From positions 1 through 35,307 of the IMG/VR virus record IMGVR_UViG_3300046167_000135: DNA of 35,307 nucleotides; one strand, 5' to 3'. Positions 7,223-13,909 of this stretch are shown piece after piece; positions within the stretch are counted from its first letter, which is position 1; every line of letters begins with the position of its first letter. A program made the position numbers and the translations under genes. The notes under the pieces are model-generated. The model worked only from the letters and a program-made list of their open reading frames with translations. It was not told where the DNA came from and made no database searches. Source of the stretch: a virus.

Positions 7223-7989
7223 CACTCTTCATCCTCAAACCTGTTTGACAGCGCCTTGATCGGCTGCTTGCTGAATACCCACCGCCATTGGCGCTTGGTG
7301 TAGCCCTGCACTTCAACGAAGTCACGCACCCGGTAGATTTTGTCAGCCTCCCACATCTTCTTGAGATAGCTTGACGTGCGCGGCACGCTATCGCCCAGAA
7401 GCTCTGCGGCCTCTGCGGCAGTCACGCGCTGGTCGTAAGGTATTAGCGAGAACAGGCGGTTGCCTTGGTCAATGCTGTGCTGTTTGCTCGCCTCAGCCGC
7501 TCTCAGCATGGATGGAGCCATTGTTGTGGGTCTGCGCGGGCCGGACGGTAGGGCTTCGCGTTTGCGCTGTTTATACATGAGCGTCTCAAACTCCCACAGG
7601 CAGTGGCCGTATGTAATCTCGAAGCGCTCATGCTTATCCGTGACGCCTTCTAGCTTGGCGAGCAATCGCTCTGCGGCGTCTTTTGCATCTCGCGCTTTAG
7701 CACGTCGATTAGCGCTTGCTGCTCTTCCAGACGCTGCTTCAAGTTTGGCCTCATTGCCGTCTTCTGCTCCGCCAGCATTATGCTCGTTATTCTCTCGAGC
7801 CTTTTTATAATAATCTGAGTTTGGTCCGTACTCACGTTTTTTCCTTTCGAGTTTTATGTTCGCAGCCGAACAAATGCGATGTATTGTTGACGGTGACACC
7901 CGCAGCAATTCTGCTGTCTCAATTTGAGACATACCTTGCTGGGCGCAGGACAGGACGTGTCGGGTGAGAGCTTCTGGGTCGTATTTCAT
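7222..7989 (-). CDS. Helix-turn-helix DNA-binding protein
   Basis: A 255-residue protein. Residues about 15-42 form a resolvase/ROX-like helix-turn-helix (GMSQIETAELLRVSPSTIHRI). Residues about 55-115 are a low-complexity, Ala/Lys/Arg-rich linker. Residues about 185-240 look like a second, winged-helix-like domain (VTAAEAAELL...RTSSYLKKMWEADKIYRV). It is probably a transcriptional regulator or replication-initiation accessory protein. It overlaps the zinc-knuckle gene upstream (ATGA) and the membrane peptide downstream. The linker region also contains an alternative-frame candidate gene at 7650-7835. Confidence 0.75.
   Translation of the reverse strand: MKYDPEALTRHVLSCAQQGMSQIETAELLRVSPSTIHRICSAANIKLERKKREYGPNSDYYKKARENNEHNAGGAEDGNEAKLEAASGRAASANRRAKARDAKDAAERLLAKLEGVTDKHERFEITYGHCLWEFETLMYKQRKREALPSGPRRPTTMAPSMLRAAEASKQHSIDQGNRLFSLIPYDQRVTAAEAAELLGDSVPRTSSYLKKMWEADKIYRVRDFVEVQGYTKRQWRWVFSKQPIKALSNRFEDEE
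7650..7835 (-). CDS. Nested out-of-frame candidate gene (61 residues)
   Basis: A leftward frame wholly inside the regulator gene, in another frame. It starts at GTG 7835-7833 with AAAGGA and a 6-base spacer, which is a good ribosome site. The product is hydrophilic and helical with coiled-coil character (KRLERITSIMLAEQ; LKQRLEEQQALIDVLKREM). The overlapped part of the regulator is a low-complexity linker, which could tolerate a second coding frame. It may be an overprinted gene or chance; the ribosome site and composition make it worth listing. Confidence 0.35.
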   Translation of the reverse strand: MSTDQTQIIIKRLERITSIMLAEQKTAMRPNLKQRLEEQQALIDVLKREMQKTPQSDCSPS

Positions 7990-8153
7990 TCGTCTTCCTC
8001 CAATGGTTCGATCTTGCCTATGCCAACACAGTTATCACAATCCTCAATGACAGACTCAAAGTCGCCGTGCCAAGTTGAACTCTGGCGCACCCACACGTCA
8101 CGCTCAACGGTTCCCTTGCCGTCGCATTCGGGGCAATCAATTAGATTTATCAT
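7986..8153 (-). CDS. 55-residue DnaJ-like zinc-knuckle protein
   Basis: A leftward frame from ATG 8153-8151 to TGA 7988-7986. It has two copies of the CxxCxGxG motif found in the DnaJ zinc domain: CPECDGKG at 7-14 and CDNCVGIG at 39-46, enough for one four-Cys zinc site. The rest is short and acidic at the end. It overlaps the 29-residue membrane peptide gene upstream and the regulator downstream by ATGA junctions. Roles could include binding a host chaperone, RNA or replication protein; none is shown. Confidence 0.65.
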   Translation of the reverse strand: MINLIDCPECDGKGTVERDVWVRQSSTWHGDFESVIEDCDNCVGIGKIEPLEEDE

Positions 8154-8239
8154 AGCATTGCACCCTTGATGAATAGTGGCATGGCAAACAGTGCCAAAAG
8201 GAATATGATTTCGGCGGCGATTTCTAACTTATGTTTCAT
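8150..8239 (-). CDS. 29-residue membrane peptide
   Basis: A leftward frame from ATG 8239-8237 to TGA 8152-8150. GGAG lies about 8 bases upstream, and the stop overlaps the next start (ATGA). The product is MKHKLE followed by a single hydrophobic helix (IIFLLALFAMPLFI) and a short tail, predicted N-inside by the basic start. It is supported by the ribosome site and both operon junctions. Function unknown. Confidence 0.5.
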   Translation of the reverse strand: MKHKLEIAAEIIFLLALFAMPLFIKGAML

Positions 8240-8241
8240 TA

Positions 8242-8553
8242 TTATTGCTCCATCAAGTTAACTATTTCAGAACCTTCGGCCACCCAAGCCTCAAGTGACA
8301 GGTGATTAAGCTGATGCACGTTGACGCTTTGCTGCGTCCACTCCGCCCACTCGGGGCGATCTTCGCCGTCCAGATCTGGGTGCGTGTCGTAGGTGAAGAC
8401 GAAATAGTTGCCCACGTCGGTAGAAACCTTTTCGAGGCTCAGGTGTTTGCAGCGGATTTTTTTCAAGATTTGCTTGATGGTGACGCGGCGAGGCTTTGTG
8501 CGCACCGTGACGCTGAAGATGTCAGCGGCGAAATTGTAAATTGTATTGTCCAT
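8242..8553 (-). CDS. Hypothetical protein in leftward operon
   Basis: A 103-residue soluble protein with a mixed alpha/beta look. The first 50 residues are basic (VRTKPRRVTIKQILKKIRCKH), then an acidic/aromatic part (DLDGEDRPEWAEWTQQ). GGGAG about 7 bases upstream of the ATG is a clear ribosome site. I do not recognise the family. It is the second gene of the leftward unit, separated from the first by a strong RNA hairpin. Confidence 0.65.
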   Translation of the reverse strand: MDNTIYNFAADIFSVTVRTKPRRVTIKQILKKIRCKHLSLEKVSTDVGNYFVFTYDTHPDLDGEDRPEWAEWTQQSVNVHQLNHLSLEAWVAEGSEIVNLMEQ

Positions 8554-8572
8554 GTTTGTTCTCCCAGTTGAG

Positions 8573-8592
8573 CGGGGAGCCGCAGCTCCCCG
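8573..8592 (-). other. Intercistronic RNA hairpin
   Basis: Perfect 8-base-pair stem CGGGGAGC (8573-8580) / GCTCCCCG (8585-8592) with a 4-base loop, between two leftward genes. No T-run follows on either strand, so it does not look like a normal rho-independent terminator. It could be an mRNA processing or stability element. Confidence 0.5.
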
Positions 8593-8598
8593 TGTTGA

Positions 8599-8823
8599 TT
8601 ATTTGAAATATCCAAATTGGATCAGGCGATCTATCAGCGCATGGCCCTTATAAGCTCCGCTAAAGCACTTTTCGCAAAGCATAGCCTCGGGTGCGCTTTT
8701 AGCCATTGATACTGTCGATGGGCTTGTTCGCATATTCCGATTACAATCAGCATGGCCGCACATGGCGTTGCCCAAGTGATACTTGCCTGTGCTGCTGCGT
8801 TTGATTTGCAATTCCAAATTCAT
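8599..8823 (-). CDS. Small four-cysteine zinc-ribbon-like protein
   Basis: A 74-residue protein and the first gene of the leftward operon. The cysteines C22-x4-C27 and C50-x2-C53, with a His near the first pair, suggest one zinc-binding site; the N-terminus is a short basic strand. AGGGAA lies upstream of the start. I do not recognise the family. Being first behind the divergent control region, it is likely an early product. A host-takeover or regulatory role is inferred from position only. Confidence 0.6.
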   Translation of the reverse strand: MNLELQIKRSSTGKYHLGNAMCGHADCNRNMRTSPSTVSMAKSAPEAMLCEKCFSGAYKGHALIDRLIQFGYFK

Positions 8824-8955
8824 GTCCGTGTTCCCTTAGTTTGTGTTTATACAATTAGACTAATCCGTAATTCATCCTATGTAAATACCTAATTTGCACT
8901 TGCACTAACTTTTTTTAGGATGTAACGTCCTATCAAATTAACCTTGGAGGGTGAC
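8824..8955. promoter_or_regulatory. Divergent control region with operator-like palindromes
   Basis: A 132-base, AT-rich gap between the leftward operon and the rightward repressor/replication genes. It contains the perfect palindrome ATTAGACTAAT (8854-8864). It also has TAGGATGTAACGTCCTA (8916-8932), a 17-base palindrome with one mismatched pair, and an inverted half-site CATCCTA (8873-8879) repeating its arm. TTGCAC is repeated in tandem near 8893-8905. Promoters must be here for both directions, but no hexamer pair with good spacing is convincing. The ribbon-helix-helix protein encoded next is the natural candidate to bind these sites. Confidence 0.65.
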
Positions 8956-9117
8956 ATGAAGAAAGAGAGTCGAGTGGTTTTAACCGAGGCGCAGCATGAG
9001 GCGCTGACGTTGGCCGCAGAGCGCACTGGCATGGCGCTGGCCACGTTTATTAGATCGGCAGCACTGACCGCAGCGGCTAACGCAGGCATACACGCCGAGC
9101 AGCCGCGAGCTGACTAA
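8956..9117 (+). CDS. Ribbon-helix-helix repressor candidate
   Basis: A 53-residue protein behind a strong ribosome site (GGAGG). Residues 5-10 (SRVVLT) would be the DNA-contacting strand. The helices follow: EAQHEALTLAAERTG and ALATFIRSAALTAAANAG, the pattern of CopG/Arc-like ribbon-helix-helix proteins, in which the second helix begins with a short polar turn. Such dimers usually bind short palindromes and repress their own operon; matching palindromes lie immediately upstream. The stop overlaps the next start (TAATG). Confidence 0.7.
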   Translation: MKKESRVVLTEAQHEALTLAAERTGMALATFIRSAALTAAANAGIHAEQPRAD

Positions 9118-9506
9118 TGGTCAATGGGCGCAATAAGGGCGCATCGTTTGAGCGTGAAGTTGCCATAATGCTACGCGATGAGCTTGGCATATCTTTTAAG
9201 CGTGACCTAGAGCAATACCGATTTGGCGCTCACGCAGACCTCATACCAGATGATCCGGCGTTCCCGTTTACGCTTGAGCTGAAACGCTACAAGGACGGCC
9301 CAATCGGCGGTGCGCCTGCATGGTGGGAACAAGTCAAAATAGCCGCCGAGCGTGAGCAAAAGATGCCGTGCCTGATCTATAAATACGACCGGAAGCCATT
9401 GCGATGTGTGATCCCGCTGGCTGCGTTGACTGATTGCGATCACGATTACACGGTGGAAGTGGACTTTGAGACCTTCTGCTACATTGCAAGGGAGGCAATG
9501 CAATGA
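9117..9506 (+). CDS. Holliday-junction-type PD-(D/E)XK nuclease
   Basis: A 129-residue protein of the small phage resolvase-like type. It begins NGRNKGASFEREVA (E14), then the active-site D41 (HADLI) and ELK at 54-56 (TLELKRYKDG), the full E-D-ExK set of PD-(D/E)XK nucleases. The following PAWWEQ...KMPCLIYKYDRKP is also typical of the family. It probably cuts branched DNA formed during recombination-dependent replication or before packaging. It overlaps the RecE-like exonuclease gene by 4 bases, which fits a joint pathway. Confidence 0.8.
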   Translation: MVNGRNKGASFEREVAIMLRDELGISFKRDLEQYRFGAHADLIPDDPAFPFTLELKRYKDGPIGGAPAWWEQVKIAAEREQKMPCLIYKYDRKPLRCVIPLAALTDCDHDYTVEVDFETFCYIAREAMQ

Positions 9507-10300
9507 TGATACCTGCCGACAAACTATCCAACACAGGATACCACGCCAAGAAAGACCACATATCGTCATCTGACGTAAAGATGGTCCACAGCAAGTCGCT
9601 GGCACATTGGAAGGCGAAGACATACAGCTCAAGCCCAGTCTTCGATATGGGAACCGCCGTACACGCAATGGTGCTAGAAGAGGCAAAGGGCATCGTGCGC
9701 GGCCCAGAGACACGCAGAGGCAAGGCTTGGACGGAAGCCTATGAGGAAGCGCAGGCAAACGATCAAACCCTGCTGACCGCCGGCGATTACGATCTTGCGC
9801 GGAATATTGCCGATAGCGTGCTATTCCACCCAGTGGGGCAGCGCATGGCTGGGCCAACAACGGTCAACGAAGCCAGCTTCTTTTCTACTGACCCTGAGAC
9901 CGGGCTGAAAATCAAATGCCGCCCAGATAGTTACTGGGATGCGAAAGGTGTCCTGTACGATCTCAAGACATGTCAGGATGCTTCACCACGCGGCGTAGCA
10001 AAGGACATGATCGCGTACAATTACGCAATTCAGCAAGCCTTTTACATGCACTGCCTAGAGCAGGCTGGCCATGAGGCGTCACAGTTTGTGTTTGTTCACG
10101 TCGAAAAAACCGGCGCACACTCGGTCTCGACAAACATCATACATGAGGAATATCTTGACTGGGCCAAAGGCGAAATGCACATGACCCTGCGCAAGATTGC
10201 AAAAGCCAACGAGGCCCAGAAGTGGGACACTGGTTGGTCAGATCAAACTAATGTGATTGATCTGCCACGATGGCTGCGTTTAGATGCAGTCGAACTTTAA
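9503..10300 (+). CDS. RecE-like exodeoxyribonuclease (PD-(D/E)XK)
   Basis: A 265-residue protein resembling the C-terminal nuclease of exonuclease VIII (RecE; DUF3799/PDDEXK-like). Motifs: ISSSDVKM (20-27), GTAVHAMVLEE (50-60), E123, CRPDSYW (139-145) with metal ligand D142, DLKTCQDAS (153-161), and YNYAIQQAFYMHCLE (172-186). It would resect double-stranded ends 5' to 3'. The start has GGGAGG upstream. The neighbours are a junction nuclease and an SSB. No recognisable Redbeta/RecT annealing protein is present, so the SSB-like protein or an unrecognised gene may do the annealing. Confidence 0.85.
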   Translation: MMIPADKLSNTGYHAKKDHISSSDVKMVHSKSLAHWKAKTYSSSPVFDMGTAVHAMVLEEAKGIVRGPETRRGKAWTEAYEEAQANDQTLLTAGDYDLARNIADSVLFHPVGQRMAGPTTVNEASFFSTDPETGLKIKCRPDSYWDAKGVLYDLKTCQDASPRGVAKDMIAYNYAIQQAFYMHCLEQAGHEASQFVFVHVEKTGAHSVSTNIIHEEYLDWAKGEMHMTLRKIAKANEAQKWDTGWSDQTNVIDLPRWLRLDAVEL

Positions 10301-10319
10301 TTAGCTTGGAGAAAAACAG

Positions 10320-10958
10320 ATGGCTAAAACAGACTTTAAACCAGTAATGATCCGCAACGTGGAATTTAAGTATCCCCGGCTGAATGCGTGCTACCGCTAC
10401 AACACTTCAGAGAAGAAAAGCGAGGAGTGCGCGCCAACAGCGTCAAACGCAGCTTACTCAATCGCTTGGGAAATGACCGCTGAGGAAGCAAAGACGCTGC
10501 ACGCAGAGCTAAAGGCACACTACGAAACGTGCCAAACCAAAGCTCCATTCAGCAAAGTCTTCGGCATGAAAAAGCTGGACAGCGGCAACTATGAGTTCCG
10601 CGCCAAGCGCAATGGCACAAACAGCCAAGGTGCGCTAAACGAAAAGCCGCGCGTCATCGACGGCATGAAGCAACCGCTGGCAGACACGGCGTTCTGGGGT
10701 GGCTCAAAGGGGAGCATCAAGGTCACTGCGTACCCCGTGACAGACCCAGATGGCAACGGTGGCGTCAGCTTGCTTATAGATACCGTGCAATGCACGCACG
10801 CAGTCTACGGTGGCGGCGGCCTAGATGACTTCGATGAGGTGCCGACAACAATGTCTGGCGGCGTTGATGAAGCTCTGGATGACTTTGGACCAGCCGCCGC
10901 GCCAGCACCGCAGGCAGCTCCAGCGCCAGCTGAGCTAGAGGACGAAATACCCTTTTAG
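10320..10958 (+). CDS. Single-stranded DNA-binding protein (gp2.5/DUF2815-like)
   Basis: A 212-residue protein behind a weak AGCTTGGAGA site. An OB-fold-like core of about 160 residues contains FKYPRLN, YEFRAKRNG, KPRVIDGMKQPL and KGSIKVTAYPVT, typical of phage gp2.5-like SSBs. It is followed by a disordered Ala/Pro/Asp tail ending in LEDEIPF. The acidic tail with a terminal Pro-Phe is the hallmark of SSBs that recruit partner enzymes. It would protect single strands made by the RecE-like exonuclease and the helicase encoded on either side. Confidence 0.8.
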   Translation: MAKTDFKPVMIRNVEFKYPRLNACYRYNTSEKKSEECAPTASNAAYSIAWEMTAEEAKTLHAELKAHYETCQTKAPFSKVFGMKKLDSGNYEFRAKRNGTNSQGALNEKPRVIDGMKQPLADTAFWGGSKGSIKVTAYPVTDPDGNGGVSLLIDTVQCTHAVYGGGGLDDFDEVPTTMSGGVDEALDDFGPAAAPAPQAAPAPAELEDEIPF

Positions 10959-10969
10959 GCAAAAGAAAA

Positions 10970-10997
10970 CCCCCGGCAGTTGGGACGCTGCCGGGGG
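10970..10997. terminator. Strong hairpin between SSB and primase-helicase genes
   Basis: Perfect 10-base-pair stem CCCCCGGCAG (10970-10979) / CTGCCGGGGG (10988-10997), loop of 8. On the + strand it is followed by ACACCATG, not by T. On the - strand it is followed by GTTTTCTTTTG. It therefore looks like a terminator for leftward (antisense) transcription, or an mRNA-stabilising hairpin for the SSB transcript. Confidence 0.55.
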
Positions 10998-11042
10998 ACA
11001 CCATGAAAGCGAACCCACGATTGGATGGAGAAAGGTCCGAAC

Positions 11043-13346
11043 ATGCACAGACTAACAAAGACAAGCGAAGTTGGCAAGAAACACATGCTGATTGCAGCTG
11101 GTGCGCGCGACACTCGCATTAATGACGCCGGGTCACAATATGACGGCATCACAATCGGTGAAATAGCCAAATTAGTAAGCGAACCTCAGGCGACCGAAAA
11201 GGCTGACGCAAAGTTTTTTATTCCGTCAACTTACCGCGAGCATGATGGCCGAAGCCACGCTGCCCAGCGTGAGCGCGGCGAGTATTGGATGCTGGCCATT
11301 GACGTTGACGAGGGTGATCCATCGCTGACCGAAGTGAAGACAGCCGTTGAGCGTGTCACAGGCAACGCATCCGCACTTATCTATTCATCATCCGGGGCCA
11401 GCGAAGACAATCGCAAGTGGCGCGCACTCATACCGTTGTCAGAGCCGATCAGCGGTGAAGACTACGTTGACGCACAGCTCGCACTCTTTGATCTAATGCA
11501 GCAGGAAAACATCACATGCGACGCTGCGTTGTCACGCACTGGCCAACCCATCTTCTTGCCCAACGTGCCGCCAGCGCGCAGAGATAACTTGGGTCAACCA
11601 CAGTTCTATCATGGCCTGCGCAACAGAGGTGAGGGATTGCTCATCCCAGCCGAAAGCAAAATCTGGGCAAACTTAGAGTTTCGCCGGAAGAATGAAGCTA
11701 TCGCAGCAGAACGAGCCGCCGCCGAGCGCCAGCTGCGCGCACAGCAACGCGAAGAAAAGCGAAAAGATTTCGATGACGTTGACCCAGTTGCCGAGTTCAA
11801 CCGTAACCATACAATAGCTGACATGATGCTGCGCCACGGCTACGAGAAACTAGGCCGATCAGACAGCTACAGATCACCCATGCAGACATCCGGCTCACAC
11901 GCCACCAAAGATTTCGGCACGCATTGGGTCAGCCTGTCAGGCTCAGACCGAGCGGCAGGCATCGGCCAAACCAGCGCTGAGTTTTGCTGGGGTGATGCTT
12001 TCGATCTCTACTGCTACTTCGAACATGACAACGACATGCGAGCCGCCGTGCGAACTTACGCCGCCGAGCTGCGACCCAGCAAGTTTGATGAGGTCAATCA
12101 GCAGTTGCCGGAGCCAGACGATGGGCTGGATGACTTTGACACTATACCAGACCCCGAGATTGAGCCGGAGAGCCAACCTGAGCCTGCACCCAAGCTAGAA
12201 TGGCCAACACCCGTCGGAACTATCGACGAAGCAAGTTTACCGCGCAGGCGGTGGATCTACGGGCATCACCACATTCGAGGCTTTGTTAGCGTCACGGCGT
12301 CTGCCGGGGGCATCGGCAAGACTTCGCTCACAATGGTGGAGGCGTTAGCGGTGGTGACCGGGCGGCCATTGCTGGGTGACAAGGTGCATGAGCCGTGCAA
12401 TTGCTGGATCATAAATTTGGAAGATGACATGACAGAAATGCAGATCAGGCTGGCCGCAGCCATGAAGCAACACAACGTCACACACCCAGAAATCGCTGGC
12501 AAACTATTCATGGATGCGGAAGACACAATCGGCATCACGCTGGCTGCGGAAACAAGAGACGGCATTGAAACCAATGACGCCTTCCTGAGCCACATGCGAG
12601 ACAAGATAAAGGCAAACAACATCGGCCTCGTCATCATCGACCCATTTATCTCGACGCACGAAGTTAACGAAAATTCCAATATGAGTGTGCAGAAGGTTGT
12701 CGCCATGCTGCGCCAGCTGGCTAGAGAGGCTGGCTGTGCCGTGCATGTGGTCCACCATGTGCGCAAAGGCAACGGTGAGGACGCCGACATTGACTCAGTG
12801 CGCGGCGCAGGTTCACTGATTGGCGCAGCTAGAGCAGCCAGAGTTATAAACAAAGTGAAGTTTGAGGACGCAGTGGCGCTCGGTGTGCCGGAAGCCAACG
12901 CGACGGGCGTTTTCCGAGTAGATGATGGCAAAGCTAATCTCAGCGCACCATTGCCAGCCGACAAAGCAATCTACCGCCGCATGGTCAGCACGCAGCTGGA
13001 CAACGGCGAATATGTTGGCGTGGCCGTTGAGTTTAAGCTGCCAGATCAGTGGGCAGGCATGACAACCCGTGTGGTCAACAATATGCTAGACCTGATCGAC
13101 AAAGGCCCAGAGGATGGCGAGAAGTATTCTATCAGGCCGCAGGACAAGCAACGCTGGGTCGGCGCAGTCATCACAAATTACAGGTTCCCAGACCTAGACC
13201 ACACAAAGTCAGCAGGGCAGGCAAAGACAATCCTGCGCCAGTGGAATGATGAAGGTTTACTGGAGGAAATTGTCTATCATAGCCCAAGCCAGCGCAGGGA
13301 GCGCAAAGGCATCGTATCAACGGGCAGAGTTGGGGAGATGAACTGA
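11043..13346 (+). CDS. AEP primase / RepA-type helicase fusion
   Basis: I place the start at ATG 11043 because GAGAAAGG lies 7 bases upstream; ATG 11025 overlaps that site. The product is 767 residues. N-terminal primase-polymerase domain: DVD at 87-89 (metal ligands), SSSGAS at 115-120, RKWRALIPLSEPI at 124-136, and LPNVPP. Residues about 255-340 match the accessory domain seen in plasmid and phage primases (GYEKLGR...DAFDLYCYFEHDNDMRAA). After a Pro/Glu linker comes a RecA/AAA_25 hexameric helicase: Walker A ASAGGIGKTS (419-428), Walker B LVIIDP (529-534), and HHVRKG (571-576). It primes and unwinds at the replication fork. No phage DNA polymerase is present, so the host enzyme presumably extends. 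Confidence 0.88.
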   Translation: MHRLTKTSEVGKKHMLIAAGARDTRINDAGSQYDGITIGEIAKLVSEPQATEKADAKFFIPSTYREHDGRSHAAQRERGEYWMLAIDVDEGDPSLTEVKTAVERVTGNASALIYSSSGASEDNRKWRALIPLSEPISGEDYVDAQLALFDLMQQENITCDAALSRTGQPIFLPNVPPARRDNLGQPQFYHGLRNRGEGLLIPAESKIWANLEFRRKNEAIAAERAAAERQLRAQQREEKRKDFDDVDPVAEFNRNHTIADMMLRHGYEKLGRSDSYRSPMQTSGSHATKDFGTHWVSLSGSDRAAGIGQTSAEFCWGDAFDLYCYFEHDNDMRAAVRTYAAELRPSKFDEVNQQLPEPDDGLDDFDTIPDPEIEPESQPEPAPKLEWPTPVGTIDEASLPRRRWIYGHHHIRGFVSVTASAGGIGKTSLTMVEALAVVTGRPLLGDKVHEPCNCWIINLEDDMTEMQIRLAAAMKQHNVTHPEIAGKLFMDAEDTIGITLAAETRDGIETNDAFLSHMRDKIKANNIGLVIIDPFISTHEVNENSNMSVQKVVAMLRQLAREAGCAVHVVHHVRKGNGEDADIDSVRGAGSLIGAARAARVINKVKFEDAVALGVPEANATGVFRVDDGKANLSAPLPADKAIYRRMVSTQLDNGEYVGVAVEFKLPDQWAGMTTRVVNNMLDLIDKGPEDGEKYSIRPQDKQRWVGAVITNYRFPDLDHTKSAGQAKTILRQWNDEGLLEEIVYHSPSQRRERKGIVSTGRVGEMN

Positions 13347-13687
13347 TGACACATGACCGATGGAGACGTGAGTGGAGCGGAAACTATGACGATTGCTTCT
13401 ACAGATACAATGACGGCGAAGAGGAGCAAAACGCAATGGAGTTCGCCAGCTTTGCAAACGAAAACCCAAATATAAATTTCTACTGGCCAAACTACGAGAA
13501 CGCGCCGTGGCACTTGCAGTGCATAATAGAGATCAAAGGCGAGGCCACAGAGCTTAATTTCTGGCCACACAAGTCAAAGGGCCAGTTTAAGTATGAGAAA
13601 GCCATTGAGCCTCTGGGCAAGTTTACTGAGGAAGTGAACCGCAGGCTGCAAGCCAACGAAGAGGATGATTTTGATGTTATCGAGTAG
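13346..13687 (+). CDS. Hypothetical acidic aromatic-rich protein
   Basis: A 113-residue protein starting in a TGATG overlap with the primase-helicase gene, with GGGGAG upstream. It is rich in Trp, Tyr, Asn and Glu (NINFYWPNYENAPWHLQCIIEIKG; ELNFWPHKSKGQF), probably a beta-sheet core followed by an acidic tail (NEEDDFDVIE). No family is recognised. The coupled start suggests a replication-associated role, and the acidic tail could be DNA-mimicking or partner-binding; both are inference. The candidate iteron array begins at its stop codon. Confidence 0.65.
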   Translation: MTHDRWRREWSGNYDDCFYRYNDGEEEQNAMEFASFANENPNINFYWPNYENAPWHLQCIIEIKGEATELNFWPHKSKGQFKYEKAIEPLGKFTEEVNRRLQANEEDDFDVIE

Positions 13688-13854
13688 TGCGTCAGTGGAA
13701 AATTTCAGTGACGCATGTGTGACGCGCAGTGACGCATTGCTGAAATTCGGTCAATTTGTGGGTGATTCGGAAATCTCGCAAACCCCTTATTTATATAGTG
13801 CGTCAGTGGATTTGCTGAATTTTCCTACGGAAAATTTACCTCCAGTGACGCACT
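13685..13854. repeat. Iteron-like array, candidate origin or operator region
   Basis: A non-coding array just downstream of the replication genes. The 15-base sequence TAGTGCGTCAGTGGA occurs identically at 13685-13699 and 13796-13810. The related inverse CCAGTGACGCACT is at 13842-13854. Further TGACGC cores occur at 13709-13714, 13720-13725 and 13730-13735, giving six GCGTCA/TGACGC cores in 170 bases. GGAAAATTT is repeated at 13697-13705 and 13829-13837, and AATTTTCC-TAC-GGAAAATT (13818-13836) is a perfect hairpin. An AT-rich tract (TTATTTATATAG) lies before the second long copy. Iterons plus an AT-rich element next to a primase-helicase gene is the layout of a replication origin; a multi-operator is the alternative. 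Confidence 0.6.
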
Positions 13855-13880
13855 TTGTCAAGACGCAGGTCTTAAAAAGA

Positions 13881-13909
13881 GTTCGCCAAAGCGAACACTC
13901 TCTTTTTTT
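13881..13909 (+). terminator. Rho-independent terminator after replication block
   Basis: Stem GTTCGC (13881-13886), loop CAAA, GCGAAC (13891-13896), then ACTCTC and seven T (13903-13909). AAAAAGA upstream can extend pairing with the T-tract. A small hairpin AAGAC-GCAG-GTCTT lies just before it (13860-13873). It closes the transcript of the replication block. Confidence 0.85.

Noticed and set aside
7350-8570. Rightward frames over the leftward operon
   Set aside because: The leftward genes have ribosome sites, coupled junctions and recognisable motifs; the rightward frames have none.
11003-11122. Short 39-residue frame starting at the ATG after the 10970 hairpin
   Set aside because: It is out of frame, overlaps the primase-helicase gene, and its product has no protein-like pattern or ribosome site.
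13685-13854. CRISPR array
   Set aside because: Repeats are short, inverted as well as direct and irregularly spaced, with no spacer structure.
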